A stretch of DNA of 64,000 bases, taken from contig CM037885.1 in the NCBI GenBank assembly GCA_021292165.1, positions 6,381,042 through 6,445,041 of the forward strand, written 5' to 3'. Of this stretch, positions 12,434-24,060 are shown piece after piece. Origin of the DNA: Shinisaurus crocodilurus (Eukaryota > Chordata > Lepidosauria > Squamata > Shinisauridae). The notes below the pieces were generated by a model that saw only the letters and a list, made by a program, of their open reading frames with translations, was not told where the DNA came from and ran no database searches. Every line of letters starts with the position of its first letter. Position 1 is the first letter of the stretch. Position numbers and translations under genes: made by a program.

Positions 12434-12652
12434 ATTTTATTTATTATATTTATACCCCACCTTTTTTCCTGCAAGGAACCCACGGTGGCTTACATAATCC
12501 TCCTCCTCCCCATTTTATCCTCACTACAACCCTGTGAGGTAGGTTAGGCTGAGAGTCAGTGACTGGCCCAAAGTCACCCAGTGAGTTTCATGGCCGAGCA
12601 GAGACTAGAACCTGGATCTCCCCGAGTCCCAGCCCAGCACTCTCACCACTAC
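12434..12652 (-). repeat. tRNA/MIR-like SINE, minus strand, 5' truncated
   Basis: Same family as 2960-3195. The head ends abruptly after 'ctctcaccactac', so the first bases of the tRNA-like part are missing. Confidence 0.75.
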
Positions 12653-12793
12653 TGATGATGTCAGAACTGTCATCCAGATCCCTCAGGAATTCACTTTGTG
12701 CATGTAAGCTAGCTTCATTCACACAAACAGCTACTCCAGAGGCTAAAGATCTTGGGTTTTTTAGGTGAGCTTAACACAAGGCTCTGCATAAGG

Positions 12794-13049
12794 CAGTCTT
12801 CCCCAACCTGGTGTGGCTGGGGACGATGGGAGTTGTAGTCCAACACATGTGGCTTACGCTGGCTCAGCTTGTTTGAGCGTGGAAAGCTAAGCAGGGTCAA
12901 GCCTGGTTGTTACTTGGATGGGAGACCCCTCCTCTAGTTTCCTGCATTGAGCAGGGGGTTGGACTCGATAGCCTTGTAGGCTCCTTCCAACTCTATGATC
13001 TATGAAATCTATGAAAGACATCCGGAAGGTCCCAGACTGGGGAAGGGTG
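12794..13049. mobile_element. hAT-type MITE of the 'cagtcttccccaacctgg' family, split by a SINE
   Basis: The left end 'cagtcttccccaacctggtg' and the right end 'agactggggaagggtg' flank an inserted 5S-type SINE. Flanking 8-mers gcataagg and gcataaga match at 7 of 8. The uninterrupted relative at 37134-37272 shows the expected organisation. Confidence 0.75.
12849..13015 (+). repeat. 5S-rRNA-headed SINE, copy 2, nested in a MITE
   Basis: Contains 'aagctaagcagggtc', 'acttggatgggagacc' and the tail 'ctccttccaactctatgatc'. It sits in the middle of the MITE at 12794-13049, so it inserted later than that MITE. Confidence 0.85.
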
Positions 13050-13057
13050 GCATAAGA

Positions 13058-14217
13058 CATCTGTTCCCTTGAGCTGTACCTGCTCATATAGCTCACTCCC
13101 ATTCATGACTGTATCTGCTTCCCTGTATTTTAAATATTACAGATTGAGCTAGCTGCATATCAGTGATATCTTCTGCAGAAGTACCTAACACAGCTTTGCC
13201 TTTGTTCCTGTGACCACTGTGTAGTGGGATTGCTTTGTGAAAAAGAAAGAGGATGTGGCAGCTGATTTGACTGCAGTTGGAATTGCTAGCTCTATAAGAT
13301 ATGGGCCTGTGTGAACCAAGATGGGGTTTGACTGCCAAAGTTTTGATTTGCTTGGAGTAAATCCATGAGAAATGTGTTGGGGGGTGGGTGGGGAGGCAGT
13401 AGTGGAGGACGGCCTGGCCGCTGCCTTGCGAAGGGCTGTCTTACAAGGGAGCTTTAACAAATATAAGAAAAGCCAGAGCTCTGCTTTGGCAAACAGAGAG
13501 GATTGGCGGGGGCGGCGACGTCTTACATTTCCAGTAATGGGTTCTATGGCCTTGATCATCCTCTCTATCTTCCTCAACTCATATATTTCAATATGCTGTA
13601 TGATTATCAAGCCAACTGTACTCACCTTTTTATCCAGGCATCTTAAAAGTGCCGTTTCACATTAAGGGAAAGGCAATCCCTCTGGGGTTTCTTGGAGGCC
13701 TTCCTGCGCTTGTTTGAAGTTTCTCTGACTTCAAAAATTACTGAAAATAACTACCCCACAAAAAAGGATGTTGATTAAGAAATACATTTCAGTAGCATTA
13801 GTTCGGGAGAAGTGTCAGTGGTAGCAAGAAAATACTTTTGTTTTCTAAATACCTTCCTGGCATCTTTTAAATGTTTTTATTATTAATAAAAAGCTGGTGG
13901 GTGGCAAAATAGTTTCATTTGCTAATAACATTTTATGTAAAACATTAGGAAATAATTATGGTGAGCAGAACTCCTAATCATGTTGAATCACCATATCATT
14001 ATTTCACACACTCACTTTCACACATTGGATAGAATCATAGGAGTTGAAAATTATACCTCTGAGGCAATCTGGCCCATTCCTGAACTCTGAAGCAAGATAC
14101 CCTGTGGTCAAATGATCCCTAACAGATTGAAAACCTCCTGCAAGGGTGGGGTGGGGGACCAACCTTTTTTTGGCAATTGTGCCACTGAATCTGAGATAAT
14201 GCGACTCTAGTGTACAC
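13058..14217. other. Non-coding stretch, no gene recognised
   Basis: The opposed open frames around 13185-13665 show no recognisable domain and no supporting splice signals. The part 13850-13990 is AT-rich and apparently unique. I see nothing else to annotate. Confidence 0.4.
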
Positions 14218-15945
14218 TATGGGCACGTTTGCATGATACACTAAGCCACCCTGTGAATAACCTACACAGTGTGTGCCTGACAGTGTGCCAGACAGATGAT
14301 TGGGCTTACTTACCATGGCTTGTTATCCTCCTTCCCCCTTAGTCCTCCAGCTGGTATCCCAGTGTCCTTCACAACAAAAGCTGTCTTGTCTCCCCCTCCC
14401 CACTCCGATTGCTACCCCTTTTCATTCATCGTTGTTTTTTTTTAAAAAAATTAGGACCTTCAAAAAAGTGCAATTGGGGACGTTGTTATTTTGTTTTTTT
14501 GGTTGTTGTTTTTTACCCCTGAAAATTGTGCAACTGTGTTAATCATTTTTTTAAATCCTTATTTTTGTTGGTCTTTCGCAGGTTCGCAAGTACAGTCATA
14601 CCTTGGATTGCAAGTAACTTGGTTTGAGAGCTTTGTTTTGCAAGACAAGCAATTTTTAAAATATTTATTTTTTAAAAATTGACTTGATATACAAGCAACA
14701 TCTTGCAATACAAGTACTGTAGTACGGCTTAAATTAAACATCTCTGTACAAATTTTTTTGGGGGGATTTCGTTTTGATATAAGAGTGTTTTGGATTACAA
14801 GCACCTTTCCGGAACGAATTATGCTCTCAAGTCCAAGGCATGACTGTACGCACTTATGGCTGTCCGATATGTGTAGTCTTGCCATGTCACTGGCCTTGTA
14901 AGTTTCAGCTGTCAAAGGGAGCTGCAAACTGGAGTAAGTAACATACCGTACATGGAAATTGACATGGTGAGACTACATATAGGCTAATCTCTGCACAGTT
15001 CCCAGCTGTCAATTGCCTTGCTGTCAACTTTTAGAACTGTCAGGGACCTGCAGTAAGCACTCCAAAAAGTTTGCGGGAGTTAATATCTCCCCTTTCTGCA
15101 GTAGCTGGAAACTCGGGGAAGTGTTGAAATGGTAGATGACAGTGAAAACTTGCAGTTCAACATTTTAAAGCCACAGAATTACATTGTTAAGGTGGTGATA
15201 TTGTCACCACTCCCTTTTGGTGCACGTACTTTCACCCCTTTTTCTCCTTTACTTTTCAATTGACAGCTAGGCAATTAACAGCTGGCAACAGTGCACAAGT
15301 TAGTCTCACTTTGTCAATCTGTTACCTACTCCACTTCCCTTTTGACAGCTGGAATTTACAAACCATCGACAAGACAAAGACTACACAAATCAGACAGTCA
15401 TAAGGGTGCACTTGTTCACCTGCGAAAGACCCACAAAAAATAATTTTAAAAAATGACGAACACGGTTGTGTAATTTTCTGGGGCTGATTTTTTTAAAAAA
15501 ATACAACCCTAATTGCGCTTTTTGAAAGCTCCTGGGGGGAAAGTGGCGGCAAACGCGCGCGCATGTGTGTGTGTATAAATATAAATAATATTAAATGGTG
15601 GTGAACCAGTGACAGTTGCTCCAAAGTACCGCTTGGGCATTGGTGGAGTCACTGGCGGCAGCAAGGATGAGATCATGAAGAGTGGCAAGTGTTTTTACTT
15701 ATTGTGTTCTTACTTATTGGCTCTCTAGCCAATCCCCGCAACCCGCAATGGAATCAGTCTCCCAGGTTCGGACAACACAACAACCCATCGTGGGTTGAAC
15801 AACCTCTAGAACAAGCCATGAATTGTCAGGGTGGGATGTTGCCCCCAAATAAGCCACCCTGCAGGAAGCATTCAGGATTTGGATGACGTGAGAACCCACT
15901 GTGGCTGGTTGCCCACAATGGTTTGTCATGTTGTGCGAACCCAGT
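14218..15945. mobile_element. 1.7-kb foldback DNA element containing a Tigger-like MITE
   Basis: The two halves are long inverted repeats. 'ttggtctttcgcagg' near 14570 pairs with 'cctgcgaaagaccc' near 15420. 'cctgaaaattgtgcaac' pairs with 'gtgtaattttctgggg'. 'tttcagctgtcaaagggag' pairs with 'cccttttgacagctgg'. The ends ('gggcacgtttgcatgatac' and 'catgttgtgcgaacccagtc') resemble the family at 8411 and 61720. The left arm is interrupted by the MITE at 14593-14846. No coding capacity is visible. Confidence 0.65.
14593..14846. mobile_element. Tc1/mariner (Tigger-like) MITE, copy 2
   Basis: Ends 'cagtcataccttggattg' and 'caaggcatgactg', TA on both sides (14591-14592 and 14847-14848). It is the inverse of the copy at 3454. 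It sits inside the left arm of the foldback element, whose right arm shows the uninterrupted sequence. Confidence 0.8.
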
Positions 15946-16507
15946 CATAATAACACACATGCCTTGCTATGTTCATTCTCAGACTGTGGGGTGGGCCCTT
16001 CTAGAAGGAGATGCAAAGATAGATGAAAGGATGGGATCTTGTGAAGATTGAGCTTTCCTCTCCTCACCAGCCTAGACAGATACTCTAGGAAAGGAGCCTC
16101 ATTGGTTCACATTACCATCCACATAGCCTGATTTGGGAAGAGCTGCTGCTTTGTTCTAATGGTAGTTTCCCCCTGTGTGGAGTCAGAGGTCTCACTTGTC
16201 CTATTTCCCTTTCTAATGCCTGTGTTGTATTAAGTCCCCAATCCAAAGATATTTGTACACAGCGCCAGGCTGCACGTATTTTTATTCATATGGTTTGTTT
16301 AATCATATTTATATGATTTGTTCATGCTGCTTTTCAAAGTGAATCACAATGATGAATTATAAAGAAAGCAATAGAATCCAATTACTAAAACTGCAATTAT
16401 TTTTTTTTCATAAAGATTAAAAGAACATTACAAAACACATCATAAACACCAACATCACATCACCAAGCAAAAATACTAAAAAAAAATAATTGAACAAGAG
16501 CAAGAAT

Positions 16508-16515
16508 AATTAAAC
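16508..16515. repeat. Left 8-bp target duplication of the hAT transposon
   Basis: AATTAAAC here is repeated exactly at 19629-19636. Confidence 0.9.
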
Positions 16516-16864
16516 CCGTGGTTCTTAACCTTTTTGGTGTCACACCTCCCTTGTGAAAAATCTTATGACTCACGCCTCCCATGTATTAACGGCCCAAAAT
16601 TAAGGCTTAGGCAGGACGAGTGCATTTTTTTAGTTTATGCTCTGTCTCTGGACTAAAAAAAATGCATATTCAATGAAATGAACACAAACACAAGCAATGA
16701 ACAGTTTTGTGGAAATAAAGCCTTTATTTAAATAAAGTATTTCTAATAGCTACACATAAAAGAAGGATAATTTCAAAATAACTTCAGTGTGATCGCTGTT
16801 GCTGTTTGTGCTCAGCAAGAGTATAGTTATTCGAGGGACAATGTTAGACAATGCTATGCACGTA

Positions 16865-18558
16865 TCATCTCTGGTATCCGACCGATTTCTTAGCTTTGGT
16901 TTTTATGCTGACAAGAGTTGAAAATCCAGATTCACACAGATAGATGGTTGGAAATGGAATTAATGATGAAATAGCTTTCTTTGCCAGAGCAGGATATGCA
17001 GCCATTTGAGAGCACCAAAATTCATCAAGATTTTGATTGAAGAAATCTTGCTTGACCAAGGCTTTGCTCTGCAACTCAATAAGGTCATCTTTTTGCATAT
17101 CAGCATCATCCATAGAGTCCAAATTAAATGTGAAAGGATTTCGAACCCACATGTCATTATTCAATCCGTTTTCAGTAAAATAATCATTAAAAGAGTCCAT
17201 GAGATTATCCAGATGACTCAAAATATCGCATTGAATCCACTCTGAGACAACCTCTGTAAACTGCACTCCAGAAAGAACGTTTTCCAAAGTTGGAAAAATT
17301 TGCATAGTTGTGTTTCACCACACATCTCCCAGTTCCAGTTTTTGCTTGAAGGCAGAAACCTTCTCAATCGCATCCAAAACAGTGACTTGTGATCCTTGAA
17401 TTGAAATGCTGAGGTCATTCAAGTGTGAAAATATATCTACGAGATAAGCCAAGCACACAACGAAGTTTTGGCTTTCAAATTCCTGACACAATTTCTTTTC
17501 CTTTTCTTGAAGAAATGTGGCAATCTCAGTTGTTAATTCCATAACACGAGTGAAGACTCAGCCATGTGAAAGCCAACACACTTCTGTGTGATACAGCAAA
17601 ACTTCATGTGTGGCTCCAAGTTCTTGGCAAAGTATTTTAAACAGTCTGTGATTCAAAGCCCGAGACAGTATGAAGTTTACAACTTGAACAGCAGTGGACA
17701 TGGCTGATTTCAGTCTTGGAGAAGGAGTTTTTGATGCCAGTGCATGACGATGTAGAAAACAGTGTATTGTCACCACTTTTGGGGCCTCTGCCTTCACCAA
17801 AGCTCCAAAGCCAGATTTTCTTCCCAGCATGGAAGGTGCACCATCAGTGCATAGGAAACCCAATTTTGTCTTCCAATCAAGTCCATTTCTTGAAAAAAAA
17901 ATTGTTCATTACTTGAAGCACATCAGCAGCTTTTGTGGTAGTAAGCAGCGGTTCACAGAAAAGAAATTCTTCTTTAATGCACGTATCACTGGCGTATCTC
18001 ACAAAGACCAAGAGTTGGCTGCATTGAGCTTCATCGGTACTTTCATCCAATTGAAGTCCAAAGGGCAGGGTCACTTTCTTGAGTTCCTCCATGAGTTGAT
18101 CCAAAACATCGGCTGACATATCCCTAATTCTTGAATTTATGATGTCATTTGACAGAGGTATTTCAGCAATTTTTTTCCTCTGCTCGTGCCCGAGAACAAC
18201 TTCGACCATTTCAAGGGCACAAGGCTTGATCAGAGTTTCAACAATTGTATGTGTTTTCTTGTTCTTTGTGATCATATACGACACTTTATAGGAGGCCTCA
18301 AGGCGTGCGTTTTTAGTAGTTCCAAAACCAAACTTATTGAGCATACCAGATGAGTGGAATCAAGCTTTCTTTCGCTTCATCATTTCCAGCATGTCTTCAG
18401 AATTCCTAGGGTGCATTTTTGCAAAATGTTCTTGCAGTTTGGCAGGCCTCATGTTATCGTTACAGTTGCACATAAAAAACACCGATTCCATCTTTGTCAA
18501 GAAAGCACATGAACCCGAATTTGAAGTAATCCTCACTGTACTTCCTTTTCCTTGACAT
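16865..18558 (-). pseudogene. Decayed hAT transposase (ZBED5/FAM200-like, Buster-type)
   Basis: On the minus strand an N-terminal BED-like piece starts near 18558 and is already frameshifted. The longest clean block (18344-17877) contains 'LPFGLQLDESTDEAQCSQL', the region around the first catalytic Asp of hAT transposases. Next comes 'GFLCTDGAPSMLG' with the second conserved Asp (about 17860-17820), then 'HCFLHRHALASK'. The C-terminal part contains 'YLCESGFSTLVSIKTK', the hAT dimerisation motif. At least one frameshift (near 17870) and stop codons near 17556 and 17313 break the frame. The best-known relatives are domesticated ZBED5/FAM200 proteins, but here the flanking TIRs, the target duplication and the breaks show a dead transposon copy and not a host gene. 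Confidence 0.88.
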
Positions 18559-18776
18559 GACGATCTTTTTGCTAGTGCTGGGCCAAAACCTGCCCTCTAT
18601 TTTCGGGAGCTTTTTCTCTCCCTTCGAAAGAGGCATAGTTCTTCATGTGGAGGGGGAACTGAGTTTCTACATAAAAATATATAAAATAAAATCAAAATAC
18701 TCAAATAAATAAATAAAATATTTAAAATAAAATATACCTGTTAAAATGTAGCCGACTGCGGAGGAGTCTTGTTTGT

Positions 18777-18887
18777 AACGAAAAAAAGGGAGAACTATGT
18801 TCTCAGGATGCAAAATCTTTATTGAATTGAGGAGCAAAATCAATAAAGATTTTGCATCCTGAGAACATAGTTCTCTTTTTTTTCGTT
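18777..18887. repeat. Foldback inside the hAT element
   Basis: Two near-identical arms of about 47 bp, each containing 'gaactatgttctcaggatgc' or its complement, are separated by 16 bp (18825-18840). It lies just upstream of the transposase reading frame on the minus strand. Confidence 0.9.
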
Positions 18888-19363
18888 GCTACTGGATGCT
18901 CATCTCCTCCTGTTTTTGTCTTTGTTTGCTGGTAAGCCACCCCTCAGCACTTGGAAGATCCCAGCTGCACAATCCAATCAAGTTTAGGGGGGAAAGGCCT
19001 ACAACTCACATGCTGGGAGTTGTAGGCCTTTTCTCCTGTGCTCCTAAGCCAGCAATTGGAGACCCTGTGACCCCACCCTCTCCAAACAGCAGTCAGATAG
19101 AACTCTTGGGCTGTTGCATTTTCAAGGGGTGCTTTTAAAATATTTTTAAAAATTGAAAGAAGAAAGGAACAGCTGCCTAAACTTCAAAAGGTTTGTGGAA
19201 ACCCTGTCCCTTTCCCCAAGGAGAAATTCTCCGAAAATCTCTCCATTCCCCAGCCTTTTTCTCCAGAGTTTTCATTTTCCTCCCACCCACCCATCCCACC
19301 CCCAAAATGCTGAAAAATGGAACAATCAAAACTTTGGGCCCGGCTCTACTTTTTGCAATAAAC

Positions 19364-19378
19364 GGGGGGGGGGGGGGG
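19364..19378. repeat. Poly-G run (15 G)
   Basis: Uninterrupted G tract inside the hAT element. Confidence 0.95.
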
Positions 19379-20189
19379 AAGTGACTTAGAACAAAGCAGT
19401 CACTTACCTTGAAAGATTGATTGTTCTTCAGGAACGATAATGCACGTGCTGCAGGTAATGATAACTACGATAACGCACGTGGTGTACAAGCTCCCAAGTT
19501 AGTAGAAAGAATTTTTATAAGGTTGGGCCAATCGCCAACCTGCGCTGCTATGTACTTGTAAAATAAACAATTTATAGTCGGTCCAAACCTCCCCTGGGAA
19601 GGCATACCCCACAGGTTAAGAACCCCTGAATTAAACCAACCCCACGTCTTAATCAAAGGTGGATTGAAACAAAAAATGTCTTTAGAGCTTGCATAAAAAA
19701 AATGCGGGGGCCTCTCGGGAAGGGGTGAATTCTGTAGATGGGGAGCCACCACTGAAAAGTCTGTGTCTTCTGTTCCCATCAACCTGATTGTACCATTGGT
19801 GGTTCTACATGCATGTCTTCTGTGGCCGATCGCAAGTCTTGGGGAAGCTCATATGGTTGCAAGTGGCCCCTCACCCCTGCTCCTGACTAGGCAGTGCCAC
19901 ATAACTCCGCTATCTGTGACACGTTCCTCAAATTATCCACTCATGCTTGTGGCGAGAGTCAGTAGGAGAGCGAATGGCTTTGCAAGCAAATGGGCCCCAG
20001 GTTCAATCTTTGCAATCTACAGTTGGAAAGGATCTTCTTGGGTAGCAGGATCGGAGAAAGGCCTCCACCTGAGATCTTAGAGAGCTGCTGCCACTCAGAC
20101 TAAAGAGATAGTTCTGGAGACATGGACCAAGGGTCTACTCAGTATAAAATAGCTTCTTGCTACAAAGAAAGGAGATTCTGCCATCTCTG

Positions 20190-20400
20190 TAGGTGGCCTG
20201 ATCTTAGCTTAACTCCAAATCCACTTCTAGATTTTTGAACCTATTGTGGTGTTTTAATACCTTCCTCAGTGAATATGATGAGTGAGTGTTTTCTTCTTTC
20301 TGACATCCTTTTAAATGTTCAAAAGCTGTCATAATGATTCCTTTTAAACTTTTTCTTTTCTTTAGGTTAAATATGCCCATTTTTTCAGCTTGTGACACGT
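20190..20400 (-). repeat. Probable CR1-type LINE 3' fragment
   Basis: The cadence matches the antisense 3' region of reptile CR1-like LINEs ('ctgacatccttttaaatgttc', then 'tttaggttaaatatgccc'). It is diverged and the borders are approximate. Confidence 0.35.
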
Positions 20401-20788
20401 TGCAGCACAGGGCGCCAATTTAAAATCAGAAAGCTAACCCTTAACATTTTGTTCTGATTTATGAAAAGTCAAAGAAAGAATGTTTGAGATACTGTATGCT
20501 CCTACCCAAGCCCCTATCTCTGAATGTCTTGCGCTGTGTCCACGTGCAAATTGCTTCATTACATGGGGTTTTATCTCTTTTTGGGGGGTACAAAATCAAT
20601 ATTAAGGATTTTGAACTGTGGAGCAGGACAGATTAAGAAATGTTTGCATTTTAATCTAATGTTTCACTATTGGAGTCAAGAAAGATTCTTCTGTCAAGGT
20701 GTTTCCCTCCTCTGTGAATTTGTACGAAAAATGCCTTTAAAAGGAATTAGGCAGATTAATCAAGGATATGTCTATCAATGGCTACAAT

Positions 20789-21016
20789 GTATTTATTATG
20801 ATATTTTTATGCTGCCTTTTTTCCTCTTGCAAGGAGCCCAAGGCGGCTTACATGATCTTCCTCCTCTCCATTTTATCCTCACAACAACCCTGTGAGGTAG
20901 GTTAGGCTGAAAGTCAGTGACTGGCCCAAAGTCACCCAGTGAGCTTCATGACTGAGTGGGGACTAGAACCCGGATCTCCTACGTTCCAGTCCAACACTCT
21001 ATATCACACTGGCTCT
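20789..21016 (-). repeat. tRNA/MIR-like SINE, minus strand
   Basis: Contains 'aaggcggcttacatgatc', 'aaccctgtgaggtaggttag' and 'gactagaacccggatctcc' on the + strand, the reverse of the family at 59064. Confidence 0.8.
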
Positions 21017-21026
21017 CAAGTACAAG

Positions 21027-21217
21027 TTATGGCTGTGTACTGCCTCCAGAATCAGAGGCCTCTGAATGCCAGTTGCTGAGAAGCAACAACAGGGGAAACC
21101 TGTTGTCTTCATGACCTGCTTGTGGGCTTCCCACAGGCATCTTGTGGGTCACTGTGGGAAGCAGGATGCTGGATTAGGTAGACCTTTGGTCTAATCCAGC
21201 AGGCCTCTTCTTACATT
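21027..21217 (+). repeat. LINE 3' fragment (CR1/L2 group)
   Basis: Contains 'aggatgctggattaggtaga' and then 'cctttggtctaatccagcag', the familiar 3' end of CR1/L2-type elements. A similar end occurs at about 56000-56080. Confidence 0.5.
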
Positions 21218-21352
21218 CCTACTGTGGCTGGGGAGCTCGAAGGCAATAGGGGGCTATGCTGCTGCCATCATCGTATTTAGAGTTCAGAATAAAATTTCCC
21301 AGAGATCTACTGCCTTCCTTATTCACCAACATGATCAATTTTCTGGTCTTTT

Positions 21353-21547
21353 AAATTGCATTTATATCTCACCCTTCCTTCAAGGAGCTCAGGGATTATC
21401 TCATTTTTATGTTTGCAACATCCCTGTGAGGTTGGCTGAGCTGAGAGATGATGATTTGCCCAAGGATACCCAGTCAACTTCAGAGTAGGGATTTGAACCC
21501 AAGTTTCCCAAGCCTAACATTTTCTATCCACTACACCACAGTGCCTG
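21353..21547 (-). repeat. Older MIR/CORE-like SINE, minus strand
   Basis: Contains 'gatttgcccaaggataccca' and 'gggatttgaacccaag' (B-box-like), arranged as in MIR but diverged from the younger SINE family of this window. Confidence 0.6.
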
Positions 21548-21801
21548 TTTAAAAAAATAGCCTGTTTGTAGTAATAACAAAGAATTTTGTGTTACCTTAA
21601 AGTCTAACAAATTAGGCACTTCCAGCTAGAGACAGATGAATCTTCTGTTTCTCTTTTATAACGTTCACATTTTTCAAACACAAATTTGTTCCATCCCATT
21701 TTTGCATCAACATGAAATTTTAAAAAATCCATACAAAAAATCATACGCATTTTCATGCACATGAAAATCCATATAAATTTTTGTATTAATATCCCCTAAT
21801 A

Positions 21802-22722
21802 CAGTGATGGCGAACCTTTTTTAGCCCAAGTGCCCAAGCTGCAACACAAAACCAACTTATTTATTTCAGAGTGCCAACACTGCAATTAAACCTGAATACT
21901 GAGGTTTTAGTTTTAGAAAAACAACTCATACAGTTGTCCAAACTAATTAACATCTTTTGTCTTAAAAGAAAAACACAATAACAGAGCTTTCAATGATATA
22001 AACAGTTTTTTGTTGGGGAAAAAAAATCAACTCAAAAAATTATTATAGTACTACATTGTACACATAGCCTGAAGGGAATTTATACAAACCTTTTAAATAA
22101 TTAGGCACATGTATTTTTGGATAAGGGATTCTCAACTTGTAATATGATTATATGCCAGACTGAAATTGTATGGGGCAAGCTTTACCCCGGGTCCTTTCCC
22201 TGCTTCTACAGGTGTTGGATTAGTAAAAGTAAAAGTCAACCTGTACTAGGATGAGCAAGATAAACAAGAAAACTAAACGTGCTTAACACATTTTAAACAT
22301 TTTATGTCTTGGACTGCAAACACTGCATTAGGTAAACGTTTGCATTGGGCATGCTTTTGCACACAATGTGATTTTTGCTATTGCATGTATGCTGATAATT
22401 TGTCAAACCTTGGCTCATACTCCGTTAGTTTGAGAGCAACACATGCAGCACTCGGGTCAACTGTTAGGGCTTTACATCCAAGCCATGCTCTGTGCATCAT
22501 TCTTCAAAATCTTTTAAATGTGATAACAATGTAGAAAAGAATTCTGTAACAGGAATTCTAGAATAAAATCATTCTGTTCCACACTGTGAGAAAGAACAAG
22601 ATCATTAGTGTTTTGCAGAAGGGGACGGTCTTTTCGCGATCTGGTGACCAATGGCTCGAGTGCCCACAGAGAGGTCCCTGCATGCCAGCTGTGGCACCCG
22701 TGCCATAGGTTCGCCATCACTG
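21802..22722. mobile_element. Non-autonomous hAT transposon, 921 bp
   Basis: Inverted ends 'cagtgatggcgaacctttt' and 'ataggttcgccatcactg' are flanked by an exact 8-bp duplication CCCTAATA (21794-21801 and 22723-22730). I see no transposase domain in the interior, which is mostly AT-rich. Confidence 0.88.
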
Positions 22723-23034
22723 CCCTAATATATGCGTTTTTGTAAACAATGTTCCCTATTGTATGCATTTGTACACTTATTTTCCCAAATGTACATAATT
22801 TTCATAGGCAATTTCCCTAATGTATATATTTTTATATGTATTTTTAGACTGGGGAGCTGCATCACGAAATTCAGAGAAGTCCAGACACCAAAGGACAACT
22901 GTGTTCTTGTTCACACATTAGGAAGTGCAGATTAGGTTGGTTCATATTCAGATGTGAACCAAACAAATTTCTCCACCATACCTACTTCTTGCATGTGACA
23001 TCCCCCCACCTTTTCTAGATGACCATATGATTGA

Positions 23035-23150
23035 TTGATTGATTGATTTCATTTTTATACCGTCCAATAGCCGAAGCTCTCTGGGCGGTTTACAGCAATT
23101 AACAAGACAGTCCCTGCCCGCAGGCTTACAATCTAAAAAGACACGACACA
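23035..23150 (-). repeat. LINE 3' fragment
   Basis: Contains 'ataccgtccaatagccgaag' and 'tctgggcggtttacagcaat', then 'ccctgcccgcaggcttacaa'. A shorter relative lies at about 29960-30030. The clade is not certain. Confidence 0.5.
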
Positions 23151-23272
23151 CAAGGAAAAAGGGATGGGGAGGGAAGAAGGGGGAATATGATGTAGACATT
23201 TGTTAAATATGAATGTTTCAATCCATTTCTTACCATGTTCTTTCTGCAAGTCCTCCATTCTTGCCATTAGAG

Positions 23273-23598
23273 CAGTGGTTCTTAACCTTTTTGGTGTCAC
23301 ACCTCCCTTGTGAAAAATCTCATGACCCATGCCTCCCATGTGTTAACGGCCCAAAATTTAGGCTTAGGCAGGACGAGTTTGCATTTTTTAGTTTATGCTC
23401 TGTCTCTGGACTAAAAAAAAAGCATATTCAATTAAATGAACGGCGTAGCTCCCAAGATTAGTAGAAAGAAATAAGGTTGGGCCAACCGCCAAGCTGCGCT
23501 GCTATGTACTTGTAAAATAAACAATTTATAGTTGAGGGGCTACTCACACCTCCCAAACCTCCCCTGGGGAGGCGTACCCCACAGGTTAAGAACCCCTG
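23273..23598. mobile_element. hAT deletion derivative of the 16516-19628 family
   Basis: It begins 'cagtggttcttaacc' and ends 'ggttaagaacccctg'. Both terminal regions match the 3.1-kb element closely and the transposase is deleted. The exact 8-bp duplication CATTAGAG lies at 23265-23272 and 23599-23606. This is a classic internally deleted copy. Confidence 0.93.
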
Positions 23599-23740
23599 CA
23601 TTAGAGCATTATGCCTATCTGCCTCAACTTGCCTTTGCACCTTACTCCCCAGCCTCCTAGTTTCTTATGCCCCGTTCGGGAGATGCTGTGGTAATCTCTA
23701 AGGAATGTTTAGATATGGTGGTCAATGCCTTGGTGTAAAG

Positions 23741-24052
23741 CAGGGGTGCACAACCTGGAGCCCGGGGGCTGCATATTGCAACCCCACATGGGTTGCCTCA
23801 GCCTTCTGCCACCGAATTCCCTCCTCCAGTGGTCCTGATACAGGGCACTCTTTCCTCGCTGGAAGGAGATCTGAATCAGAATCATGTGTGGTGGAGGTAG
23901 AGAGAAGGCTCTCTCTGCTTCCTCCCCCTGCAATCCTGATACAGGTCGCTCTTCCCCTGCTGCTGGGGTGTGGGGTGTGCACGGGTGTGGCCCCCAAACC
24001 TTGAGTCAGCATCACATATAGCCCGTGGGACTGAAAAGGTTGTGCACCCCTA
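23741..24052. mobile_element. hAT-type MITE, 312 bp
   Basis: Ends 'caggggtgcacaacctgg' and 'aaggttgtgcacccctA' are inverted repeats, with the last G changed to A. The exact 8-bp duplication GTGTAAAG lies at 23733-23740 and 24053-24060. Confidence 0.87.
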
Positions 24053-24060
24053 GTGTAAAG

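Larger units (their letters stand above)
16516..19628 (-). mobile_element. hAT transposon, formerly autonomous, 3.1 kb
   Basis: The left end 'ccgtggttcttaacc' and the right end 'ggttaagaacccctg' are imperfect inverted repeats of the 'cagtggttcttaacc' type. An exact 8-bp duplication AATTAAAC flanks the element, which is the hAT signature. It contains a decayed transposase on the minus strand (16865-18558) and a strong foldback at 18777-18887. The derivative at 23273-23598 shares both ends and about 130 bp next to each. An internal motif near 19000 ('ggcctacaactcacatgctg') resembles the core of the small MITEs. Confidence 0.9.

Noticed and set aside
12849..13015. A genuine 5S rRNA gene
   Set aside because: Only part of the 5S sequence is present, it is fused to a CR1-like tail, and the same chimera occurs five times.
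16865..18558. A domesticated ZBED5-like host gene
   Set aside because: Terminal inverted repeats and an exact 8-bp target duplication surround it, and the frame has a frameshift and stop codons.
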